Of a stretch of 64,000 nucleotides of DNA, positions 38,848 to 46,365 are shown piece by piece. The stretch covers positions 1 to 64,000 of the forward strand of contig NZ_JAHBZK010000008.1 of NCBI RefSeq assembly GCF_019635465.1, written 5' to 3'. The notes beneath the pieces are model-generated. The model saw nothing but the letters and a program-made list of their open reading frames with translations, ran no database searches and was not told the DNA's origin. A program made the translations under genes and the position numbers. Within the stretch, counting starts at the first letter, position 1. Each line of letters starts with the position of its first letter. Origin of the DNA: Hydrogenophaga sp. GTDB lineage: Bacteria > Pseudomonadota > Gammaproteobacteria > Burkholderiales > Burkholderiaceae_C.

Positions 38848-38869
38848 GAGTCTTCAGGTCCAGGACGCC

Positions 38870-40027
38870 ATGTCTGATTTGAGTCTTCAACTGCAGCAGG
38901 CCAAAAGCCAGTTTTCCGTGTCGAGCTACTTCGACGAGGCGCTGTTCCAGCGCGAGCTGGAGTTGATCTTCCAGCGCGGGCCCCGCTACGTGGGGCATGC
39001 ACTATCGGTTCCCGAACTGGGCGACTATTACGCCCTGCCCCAGGAAGGCGAAGGCCGCGCCCTGGTGCGCACCCGCTCGGGCATCGAGCTGGTGTCCAAC
39101 GTGTGCCGCCACCGCCAGGCCATCATGCTCAAGGGTCGCGGCAACCTCGGTATCGAGCGCCCGGGTCACGCCGGCGGCAACATCGTCTGCCCCTTGCACC
39201 GCTGGACCTACAGCGGCATGAACGCCCCCCAAGGCGCCAAGGCTGGCGAGCTGCTGGGTGCGCCGCACTTTGACCATGACCCTTGCCTGAACCTCAACAA
39301 CTACCGCCTGCGCGAGTGGAACGGGCTGCTGTTCGAGGACAACGGCCGCGACATCGAGGCCGACCTGGCCCACATGGGTCCACGCCAGGCGCTCAGCTTC
39401 GAGGGCATGGTGCTGGACCACGTTGAACTGCACGAGTGCAACTACAACTGGAAGACCTTCATCGAGGTCTACCTCGAGGACTACCACGTTGGCCCGTTCC
39501 ATCCGGGGCTGGGCAACTTCGTTACCTGCGACGACCTGCGCTGGGAATTCAAGCCCGAGTACTCGGTGCAGACGGTGGGCGCGCAGAACCTGGGCAGCAA
39601 GGCCGGCAGCGCCACCTACCAGCGCTGGCACGAGGTGCTGATGAACTACCGCCAGGGCAAGCTGCCCGAGCACGGCGCCATCTGGCTCACCTACTACCCG
39701 CACATCATGGTCGAGTGGTACCCGCATGTGCTCACCGTCTCGACGCTGCACCCGATCAGCGTCGACAAGACGCTGAACATGGTGGAGTTCTACTACCCCG
39801 AGGACATCGCCGCTTTCGAGCGCGAATTCGTCGAGGCGCAACGCGCGGCGTACATGGAAACCTGCATCGAGGACGACGAGATCGCCGAGCGCATGGACGC
39901 GGGCCGCAAGGCGCTGCTGGCGCGAGGTGACAACGAAGTCGGCCCGTACCAGAGCCCGATGGAAGACGGCATGCAGCACTTCCACGAGTGGTATCGCCAG
40001 AAGATGGGCAAGGCCTTTTCAGGCTGA
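38870..40027 (+). CDS. Rieske-type ring-hydroxylating oxygenase alpha subunit
   Basis: The 385-aa protein has a Rieske [2Fe-2S] site formed by Cys79-x-His81 (NVCRHRQA) and Cys107-x-x-His110 (VCPLHRW), and a mononuclear iron site at His206 and His211 (EDYHVGPFHPG). The gap between the two Rieske motifs is 25 residues, longer than the 15-17 of most family members, because of a Gly-rich insertion (GNLGIERPGHAGGN). Family members oxygenate or demethylate aromatic or quaternary amine substrates. No ferredoxin or reductase gene is adjacent, so electron partners must be elsewhere. The substrate is unknown. Confidence 0.87.
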   Translation: MSDLSLQLQQAKSQFSVSSYFDEALFQRELELIFQRGPRYVGHALSVPELGDYYALPQEGEGRALVRTRSGIELVSNVCRHRQAIMLKGRGNLGIERPGHAGGNIVCPLHRWTYSGMNAPQGAKAGELLGAPHFDHDPCLNLNNYRLREWNGLLFEDNGRDIEADLAHMGPRQALSFEGMVLDHVELHECNYNWKTFIEVYLEDYHVGPFHPGLGNFVTCDDLRWEFKPEYSVQTVGAQNLGSKAGSATYQRWHEVLMNYRQGKLPEHGAIWLTYYPHIMVEWYPHVLTVSTLHPISVDKTLNMVEFYYPEDIAAFEREFVEAQRAAYMETCIEDDEIAERMDAGRKALLARGDNEVGPYQSPMEDGMQHFHEWYRQKMGKAFSG

Positions 40028-40085
40028 ACGGAGCACGATCTTCTTTCCGCCCGCCACCAGTTCTCGACCAGCCGGGGCCTGATCC

Positions 40086-40976
40086 ATGCAGGCCCTGTGG
40101 ATGCTGCTCGCGTCCTTCTTCTTTGCCAGCATGGGCGTGTGCATCAAGTACGCGTCGGCCCACTTCAACAGCTTCGAGGTGGTGGCCTACCGCGGCCTCG
40201 TGGGCATGCTCTTTCTCTGGGGCCTGACGCGCTGGCAAGGGGTGACGCTGGGCACGCGCGTGCCGATGATGCACGTCTGGCGCAGCATCGTTGGCACGGT
40301 TTCGCTGACGGCCTGGTTCTTTGCGATTGGCGTGCTGCCGCTGGCCACCGCGATGACGCTCAACTACATGAGCAGCGTCTGGATCGCCACCTTCTTGCTG
40401 GGCGGTGCGGTGCTGGTGCAAGGGCGCGGCAGCCCCATTCGCCAGCAGGCGCCACTGTTCCTCACCGTGCTGGCCGGCTTTGCCGGCGTGGCCATGCTGC
40501 TTCGCCCCAGCTTCAACCCCGAGCAGGCCACCGGCGCGCTGGTCGGCCTGATGTCGGGCCTCTTCGCCGCCCTGGCCTACCTGCAGGTCGCGGCGTTGGC
40601 CAAAGCGGGTGAGCCGGAATCGCGCACCGTGTTTTATTTCTCGCTGGGCGCTTTGGTGGCGGGTGCCATTGGCATGCTTTTTGTCGGCATGAGCCCGCTG
40701 CGCTGGCCGACCGCCCTTTGGCTGTTGCCCATTGGCTTGCTGGCCGTGTTCGGCCAGATCTGCATGACCCGCGCCTATTCGAGTGGCGCCACCATGGTCG
40801 TGGCCAACCTGCAGTATTCGGGCATCGTGTTTGCAGCCCTTTACAGCGTCACCTTGTTTGGCGATCAACTGCCCCTGATTGGTTGGGCGGGCATGGCCCT
40901 GATCGTGGTCAGCGGCATCACCGCCACGGTGCTGCGCGCACGCAGCATGCCGCAAAGTCCGCCCGAGGAGCCTTGA
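40086..40976 (+). CDS. DMT-superfamily transporter with two EamA domains
   Basis: The 296-aa protein has about ten hydrophobic spans in two EamA repeats (FFFASMGVCIKYASAHFN at the start of the first, QVAALAKAGEPESRTVFYFSL at the start of the second). EamA carriers export or import small metabolites. The substrate cannot be read. It begins 58 bp after the Rieske gene and could be co-transcribed with it. Confidence 0.88.
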   Translation: MQALWMLLASFFFASMGVCIKYASAHFNSFEVVAYRGLVGMLFLWGLTRWQGVTLGTRVPMMHVWRSIVGTVSLTAWFFAIGVLPLATAMTLNYMSSVWIATFLLGGAVLVQGRGSPIRQQAPLFLTVLAGFAGVAMLLRPSFNPEQATGALVGLMSGLFAALAYLQVAALAKAGEPESRTVFYFSLGALVAGAIGMLFVGMSPLRWPTALWLLPIGLLAVFGQICMTRAYSSGATMVVANLQYSGIVFAALYSVTLFGDQLPLIGWAGMALIVVSGITATVLRARSMPQSPPEEP

Positions 40977-41027
40977 GAACTGCAGACATTGACAGGTAGC
41001 GCGCCAACGGTGTGTACAGATGTGCGA

Positions 41028-41033
41028 CACAAT
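41028..41033 (+). promoter_or_regulatory. -10-like CACAAT, six bases before the sulfurtransferase start
   Basis: CACAAT-GCCGCG-ATG. The spacer length and hexamer match the other members of the pattern. A perfect TTGACA at 40989-40994 is too far upstream (33 bp) to be its -35. Confidence 0.4.
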
Positions 41034-41039
41034 GCCGCG

Positions 41040-41891
41040 ATGTACTCGACCCTGATCCAGCCATCCGAGCTGATGGCCCTGCGCAACGCCGGCACCCCGG
41101 TGCTGGTGCTTGACAGCAGCTTCGATCTCAGTGACCCGGGCGCCGGTCGCGCGCAGTTCGAGCGCGAACACCTGCCGGGCTCTCTGTACGTACACCTTGA
41201 CCACGACCTGAGCGACAAGTCCCGCCCGGCCAGCGAGGGGCGCCACCCGCTGCCGGATGTTCAGGTCTTCGCAGGTACGCTGGCCAGACTGGGTTTGAAT
41301 CAAGGCACGCAGGTCGTGGTGCTGGATCGCCAGGGCGCGAACTACTGCGGACGACTGTGGTGGATGCTGCGCTGGGCGGGGCACGACGCGGTGGCCGTGC
41401 TCGATGGTGGCCTGCCCGCCTGGAAGGCGGCCGGCGGCGCCATTGAATCCGGTCCGACGGCCCTGCCGGCACCGGGTAACTTCCAGTTCAAACCCGCGTT
41501 GACCTCACCGGTGGACACCGCCTCTTTGCTGGCGCGCCTCGGGCGTGCCGACACGACGGTGATCGACGCACGCGCGGCAGCCCGATTTTGCGGCGAGGTC
41601 GAACCGCTGGACCCCGTGGCCGGCCACATCCCTGGCGCCCTGAATCGCCCCTTCGGCGACAACCTGCAGGCCGATGGCCGTTTCAAAACCGCCGAGCAGT
41701 TGCGCGCCGAGTTCCTGCGCCTGCTGGGCGGGCGCGACCCCGCCACGGTGGTGCACCACTGCGGCAGCGGTGTCAGCGCCTTGCCGAACGTGCTGGCCAT
41801 GGAAATCGCTGGCCTGAGCGGCTCGCAGCTCTATCCAGGCAGCTGGAGCGCCTGGTGCAATACCGAGGGCACGCCGCGTGCAAGAGGCTGA
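41040..41891 (+). CDS. sseA: two-domain rhodanese, 3-mercaptopyruvate sulfurtransferase type
   Basis: The 283-aa protein has an inactive N-terminal rhodanese domain and a C-terminal one with the active-site loop HHCGSGVSALPN (Cys241), the SseA-type CG[ST]GV loop that prefers 3-mercaptopyruvate over thiosulfate. FDLSDPGAGRAQFEREHLPGS and VAGHIPGALNRPFGDNL are the domain CH2 signatures. It transfers sulfur in the cytoplasm. The downstream sensor kinase gene starts inside its last codons (GTG at 41878, 14 bp overlap). Confidence 0.87.
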   Translation: MYSTLIQPSELMALRNAGTPVLVLDSSFDLSDPGAGRAQFEREHLPGSLYVHLDHDLSDKSRPASEGRHPLPDVQVFAGTLARLGLNQGTQVVVLDRQGANYCGRLWWMLRWAGHDAVAVLDGGLPAWKAAGGAIESGPTALPAPGNFQFKPALTSPVDTASLLARLGRADTTVIDARAAARFCGEVEPLDPVAGHIPGALNRPFGDNLQADGRFKTAEQLRAEFLRLLGGRDPATVVHHCGSGVSALPNVLAMEIAGLSGSQLYPGSWSAWCNTEGTPRARG

Positions 41892-44454
41892 GCCGGCGGG
41901 CACGCCGGTGCATGTCGAAGTTCCGGCATCGGTCGAATTGAGAAACACCATGATGGCGGTGTGCGCCGCCATCGGTGTGGCATCGCTCGTCGTGCTGTTT
42001 CTCGACCTGTTTCTGGCGCCAGCCGGCAGCAGCGAGGCGCCAGTCGCCACCTTGCTGACCGTCATTGCCTGGTCGAGCTGGCTCGCGCTGCGTCTTCGCA
42101 AACTGATGCCGGAGGTTGTGGCCCTGATCGTGGTGCTGGGCGTGATCGCCACCGCCACCTTCTCGGTCATCTCCTACGGGTCGGTGCGCACCGCCGTGAA
42201 CTTCCTGTTCGTGGGCGCCGTCGTGGGCGCCGGCATCTTCCTCGGTCGCCGCGCCATGGTGGCGGTGGTACTGGGGTTGATCCTGCTGCTGGGCGTGTTG
42301 ATCGCGATCGAAACGCACGGTGGCTTCGGGCAGACACCCGACTTCTCTGTGACATGGCGGGTGTGGGTCACGCAAAGTGCCGCACTGGTGGTCGTCGGGC
42401 TCATCGTGATGCACAGCCGCGCAGTGAACCAGCGCGCGCTGGACCGCGTTCGTGCCGAGCTGGAACGGCGCCGCCTGACCGAGCAGGAACGCGACCGCAG
42501 CCTTGCGCGCTTCACCCGCATCTTCCAGTCCAGCCCCAGCCCGATGATTGCGCAGTCGGCGCGCACCGGCGCCATTCTGGACGTGAACCCGGCGTTCGAG
42601 CGCTGCTACGGCTACCGCCGCTTTCAGGTGCTGGGGCGCGAGGACACTTTCCTCTGGGCCGACCCGCTGGAGCGCGAACGCTACGTCGAGCGCCTCGCGC
42701 AAACCCGCCACATCGACCAGCACCGCTGCCGGGCCCGCCGTGCCAATGGCACGGTGTTCGAGGCGCTGATCTCCAGCACCATGGACAGCGAGGTCGACGA
42801 CCGTCTGGTCATCTCCACCGTGACCGACGTCACCAGCCGCGAGGAACTGCTGGGCAAACTGCGCCGCTCGGAGGCTTTGTTTTCCACTGCTTTCAACTTC
42901 GCCCCCCTGAACCTCACCATCACGCGGCTGTCGGACGGCACATTCCTTGAGGTCAACCGGGCCGAAGACCGCGTGCAAGGGCTGCGCCCCGACGACCTCA
43001 AGGGTCGCACCTCGGTCGAGGTGGGCGCGTGGCTGTCGCTGGAAGAACGCGCGCAATTCGTGGCCCAGCTGAAGGCCGACGGGCATGTCGACGCCTACGA
43101 GACGCGCATGCGCCACAAGGACGGCACGCTGGTCGATGCGCGCCTGTGGGCCGAGGTGATCGAGATCGACGGCGAGCCGTGCGTGCTGGCCAGCAGCATC
43201 AACATCACCGACGAAAAGCGCCGCGAAGCGCTGCTGCTGGAGGTCGCCAAAGGCGTCGCCGCCGAAACGGGCGAGGCCTTCTTCAGCGCCTTGGCGCGCC
43301 ACCTGAGTGACGCCATCCAGGCCGAGCTGGTGATGGTGGCCGAAGTGCGAGAAGGCACTTCACTGGACACCCTGGCCGTCTGGCGCGATGGCCGGCTCAG
43401 CCGCAACTTCACCTTCAGCGTCATTGGCACGCCTTGCGCCGATACCCTGCAGCAAGACGGCCTGATGACCTGCCCCGTCGGCCTGGCCAACGCCTACCCC
43501 AATGCGCCGCAACTGCGCGCCCAGGGCTACCAGGCCTACCTTGGACAAGCGCTGCGCGATGCCGATGGCCAGACCGTCGGCCTGCTCATGACCATGTGGC
43601 GCGAGCCGGTGGACATCCGCCCCGACACCGAGGCCTTGCTGTCCATCTTTGCCAGCCGCGCGCAGGCCGAGCTGGTGCGTCTGCGCCGCGAGCGCGAGAT
43701 CGTCAGCCTCAACGAGTCGCTGGAGCACCGTGTGCGCGAGCGCACCGCCGAGCTGCAAAAGCTCAATGCCGAACTGGACGCCTTCGCCTACTCCGTCTCG
43801 CACGACCTCAAGTCGCCTCTGCGCGCCATCGACGGCTTCACACGGCTGCTGCAGGAGCAGCTCGACGACCGCCTCGACGACGACTCTCGCGACCTGCTCA
43901 ACCGCGTGATTGGTTCTTCGCAGCGCATGGCGTCCATCATCAACGACCTGCTCGCGCTGGCCCGCGTCAGCCAGGGCGTGCTCAAGCGCACCGAGATCGA
44001 CATCAGCGAAATGGCACGCCACGTGACGGACATGGAGCTGTCACGGCATCCCGCGCGCCAGGTGAAGGTCGACATCCAGCCCGGCCTGCTGGCCAACGTC
44101 GACCCAGATCTGGCCCGCATCGCGTTCGAGAACCTGATCAGCAACGCACTCAAGTACACGCGCCAGCGCGAGCTGGCAGAGGTGTCGCTGGGCGTGGTGG
44201 TGGATGACCAGGGCGACGCGCCGCCCCGCTTCTTCCTGCGCGACAACGGCACCGGTTTCGACATGGCCTTCGTCGGGCAGTTGTTCAAGCCCTTCCAGCG
44301 CCTGCACCGGGCCACCGAGTTCGAAGGCACCGGCATCGGCCTGGCCACCGTGCGCCGCATCATCGAGCGCCACGGCGGGCGCATCGAGGCCGAGGGCCAC
44401 CCGGGTCAGGGCGCCACGTTCTGGTTCAGCTTCGGCGAGCCCGTCGCCGACTAG
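41878..44454 (+). CDS. membrane-anchored PAS/PAS/GAF histidine kinase
   Basis: The 858-aa sensor has five to six membrane helices within residues 20-175, a helical linker, and two PAS-like domains (about 208-310 and 320-440). A GAF-like domain follows (about 440-600), then a coiled coil. The HisKA site is His642 in AYSVSHDLKSPLRAIDGF, followed by an HATPase domain (NLISNALKYT, DNGTGFDMAFV and GTGIGLATV). There is no receiver domain, and no response regulator gene lies nearby, so it is an orphan. The GTG start overlaps the sulfurtransferase gene by 14 bp. Signal and output are unknown. A sulfur-linked signal is a weak suggestion from gene order. Confidence 0.88.
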   Translation: MQEAEPAGTPVHVEVPASVELRNTMMAVCAAIGVASLVVLFLDLFLAPAGSSEAPVATLLTVIAWSSWLALRLRKLMPEVVALIVVLGVIATATFSVISYGSVRTAVNFLFVGAVVGAGIFLGRRAMVAVVLGLILLLGVLIAIETHGGFGQTPDFSVTWRVWVTQSAALVVVGLIVMHSRAVNQRALDRVRAELERRRLTEQERDRSLARFTRIFQSSPSPMIAQSARTGAILDVNPAFERCYGYRRFQVLGREDTFLWADPLERERYVERLAQTRHIDQHRCRARRANGTVFEALISSTMDSEVDDRLVISTVTDVTSREELLGKLRRSEALFSTAFNFAPLNLTITRLSDGTFLEVNRAEDRVQGLRPDDLKGRTSVEVGAWLSLEERAQFVAQLKADGHVDAYETRMRHKDGTLVDARLWAEVIEIDGEPCVLASSINITDEKRREALLLEVAKGVAAETGEAFFSALARHLSDAIQAELVMVAEVREGTSLDTLAVWRDGRLSRNFTFSVIGTPCADTLQQDGLMTCPVGLANAYPNAPQLRAQGYQAYLGQALRDADGQTVGLLMTMWREPVDIRPDTEALLSIFASRAQAELVRLRREREIVSLNESLEHRVRERTAELQKLNAELDAFAYSVSHDLKSPLRAIDGFTRLLQEQLDDRLDDDSRDLLNRVIGSSQRMASIINDLLALARVSQGVLKRTEIDISEMARHVTDMELSRHPARQVKVDIQPGLLANVDPDLARIAFENLISNALKYTRQRELAEVSLGVVVDDQGDAPPRFFLRDNGTGFDMAFVGQLFKPFQRLHRATEFEGTGIGLATVRRIIERHGGRIEAEGHPGQGATFWFSFGEPVAD

Positions 44455-44470
44455 GGCAGGTCCACAAAGC

Positions 44471-45271
44471 TCAGTGACCGTGGGCCACGCCACTGACCAC
44501 GGTCACCAGGGCAATGCCCGCCGCCAGCCAGGCCACCTGCGCCACCGTCTCGCGCAGGCTCAGGCGCTTCTGCAACTGCGGAATCAGGTCGGCCAGCGCC
44601 ACATACACAAAGCTGCTGGAGGCCGCCACCAGGAAGTACGGCAGCCAGTCGTCGAGCTGCACCAGCAGGAAGTAGCCCACCAGCCCGCCCAGCGCGGTCA
44701 CCGTGCCCGCCAGCGACACCTTCACCAGCGCCGCGCGGTTGTTGCCCGAGGTCTGGCGCAGCACCACCAGGTCGCCCATGTGGTGGGGCACCTCGTGGGC
44801 CAGCACCGCCAGCGCGGCCACGGCGCCCAGGCGCATGTCGGCCAGAAAGGCCGAAGCGATCAGGATGCCGTCGCCAAAGGCGTGGACGCTGTCGCCCAGC
44901 AACACGGCCCAGCCACCGGCGCGCGGTTCGTGGTGGTGATGGTCGTGGTGGGCGTGTGCATGGTGGGCATGCCCATGACCGTGTTCACCCTGGTGGTGTT
45001 CGTGCCCGTGGTGCCACAGCTCGGCCTTGTCGAGCAGAAAAAAGAACACCAGACCCGCCAGCAGCAGCGCGAACAGCTCGTGCGCGCCAGCGGCGCTTTC
45101 AAACGCCTCCGGCAGCAGGTGCATGAAGGCGGTCGCCATGAGCGCGCCCGCAGCCAGGCTCAGCATGTGCTGGGTAAAGCGCGCCAGCATGGCGTAGCTC
45201 AGCAGCGCTGCCACCCACACGCTGCCCACACCGGCGGCGACGGTACCGATCAAGATTGCCAACAAGGTCAT
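44471..45271 (-). CDS. ZIP-family metal transporter
   Basis: The 266-aa protein has about eight hydrophobic spans and a histidine-rich cytoplasmic loop at about residues 86-116 (LWHHGHEHHQGEHGHGHAHH and onward) between spans 3 and 4. The transport motifs GDSVHAFGDGILIASAF and AHEVPHHMGDL of helices 4 and 5 are present, as in ZIP proteins that take up zinc or other divalent cations. I start at 45271, since the extension upstream starts with TTG. It is convergent with the sensor kinase gene. Confidence 0.87.
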   Translation of the reverse strand: MTLLAILIGTVAAGVGSVWVAALLSYAMLARFTQHMLSLAAGALMATAFMHLLPEAFESAAGAHELFALLLAGLVFFFLLDKAELWHHGHEHHQGEHGHGHAHHAHAHHDHHHHEPRAGGWAVLLGDSVHAFGDGILIASAFLADMRLGAVAALAVLAHEVPHHMGDLVVLRQTSGNNRAALVKVSLAGTVTALGGLVGYFLLVQLDDWLPYFLVAASSSFVYVALADLIPQLQKRLSLRETVAQVAWLAAGIALVTVVSGVAHGH

Positions 45272-45313
45272 GTGGCTCACCAAGCAAAAAGAAGGCCGCC
45301 TTTTGCAGGCGAC

Positions 45314-45338
45314 AAAAAAAGGCCGCCCGAGGGCGGCC
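45314..45338 (-). terminator. intrinsic terminator of the dienelactone hydrolase gene
   Basis: On the minus strand an 8-bp stem GGCCGCCC/GGGCGGCC with a 2-base loop is followed by a run of seven T. It lies about 22 bp after the hydrolase stop. Confidence 0.85.
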
Positions 45339-45359
45339 TTCGTTGGGGGTGTCGCCCGA

Positions 45360-46262
45360 TCAGGCGACGCCGTGCTGTTTGAACCAGGCCAGTGCCCGCT
45401 TCCAGCCGTCCTCGGCCGCCTCCTTGCGGTAGCTGGGGCGGTAGTCGGCGTGGAAGGCGTGCGGAGCGTCCGGGTACACCACGAAGGTCGAGGCCTTGGC
45501 GGCCGCGTTGTTCGAGGCGGCCAAGGCGGTTTTCATCTTATCAACCGTGTCAAGCGGTATTCCGGTGTCGGCGCCGCCGTACAAGCCCAGCACCGGGCCG
45601 TTCAACAGGCCGGCGATGTCGATCGGGTTCTTGGGCGTCAGGTCGTTGTTCTGGCCGACGATGCGACCGTACCAGGCCACCGCTGCCTTCACTTGTGGGT
45701 TGTGGGCGGTGTAGAGCCAGGTCTGGCGCCCGCCCCAGCAGAACCCCGTGACGGCCAGCTTGCTGGTGTCGCCGCCGTTGGCGGCCGCCCACTTCACGGT
45801 GGCGTCCAGGTCGCCCATCACCTGGGCATCGGGCACCTTGCTGATGACCTCCTGGATGAGTTTGGCGATTTCACCGTAGCTCTGGGCGTCGCCCTGGCGG
45901 ATGAACAGCTCGGGCGCGATGGCCAGGTAGCCCGCCTTGGCAAAGCGGCGCGCGGTGTCGGCGACGTACTCGTGCACGCCAAAGATCTCGGACAGCACCA
46001 GCACCACCGGCAGGCCGGTCTTGCCGGCGGGCGCGGCGCGGTAGGCCGGCATCTTGAAGCCGTTGACGTCGATCATCACCTCGCCCACCGTCAGCCCGTC
46101 GGCCGGCGTGCGGATCGCCGTCTGGGCCATCAGCGGCACGGCGGCGGCGGCATAGCCCACGCCCAGGGCGGTCTTGAGGGCGGTGCGCCGGGTGGCGCCG
46201 CGTTCGCTGGACTCGCCAGGCAGCAAGGCCTCGGCGTCGCGGGTCAGATCCTGATCATGCAT
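45360..46262 (-). CDS. dienelactone hydrolase family protein with Tat-like signal
   Basis: The 300-aa alpha/beta hydrolase has the catalytic triad Cys175 (VTGFCWGGRQ), Asp232 (GGADTGIP) and His268 (PDAPHAFHADYRP), plus Glu92 in SEIFGVHEYVAD, as in carboxymethylenebutenolidase. Unlike the archetype it has an N-terminal extension with twin arginines (ATRRTALKTALGVGYAAAAV), so it is probably exported through the Tat system. Whether it acts on dienelactones is unknown, because the family also includes other ester hydrolases. AGGAG precedes the ATG at 46262. Confidence 0.87.
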   Translation of the reverse strand: MHDQDLTRDAEALLPGESSERGATRRTALKTALGVGYAAAAVPLMAQTAIRTPADGLTVGEVMIDVNGFKMPAYRAAPAGKTGLPVVLVLSEIFGVHEYVADTARRFAKAGYLAIAPELFIRQGDAQSYGEIAKLIQEVISKVPDAQVMGDLDATVKWAAANGGDTSKLAVTGFCWGGRQTWLYTAHNPQVKAAVAWYGRIVGQNNDLTPKNPIDIAGLLNGPVLGLYGGADTGIPLDTVDKMKTALAASNNAAAKASTFVVYPDAPHAFHADYRPSYRKEAAEDGWKRALAWFKQHGVA

Positions 46263-46365
46263 GCGGGTCTCCTGTGGTGGTGGTGGGCAAACCAGCAGCA
46301 GAGTCTGCCCGCGCGGCAAAGGTTCCGCCGTTCGACGGCGGTTTGTCCATGGGTCGTCCACGGGT

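Noticed and set aside
40989..41033. TTGACA at 40989-40994 as the -35 for the sulfurtransferase -10 hexamer
   Set aside because: The spacer would be 33 bp, far outside the workable 16-19 bp.
44703..44939. Overlapping plus-strand ORFs inside the ZIP gene
   Set aside because: Antisense shadows; the His-rich loop of the ZIP protein explains their composition.
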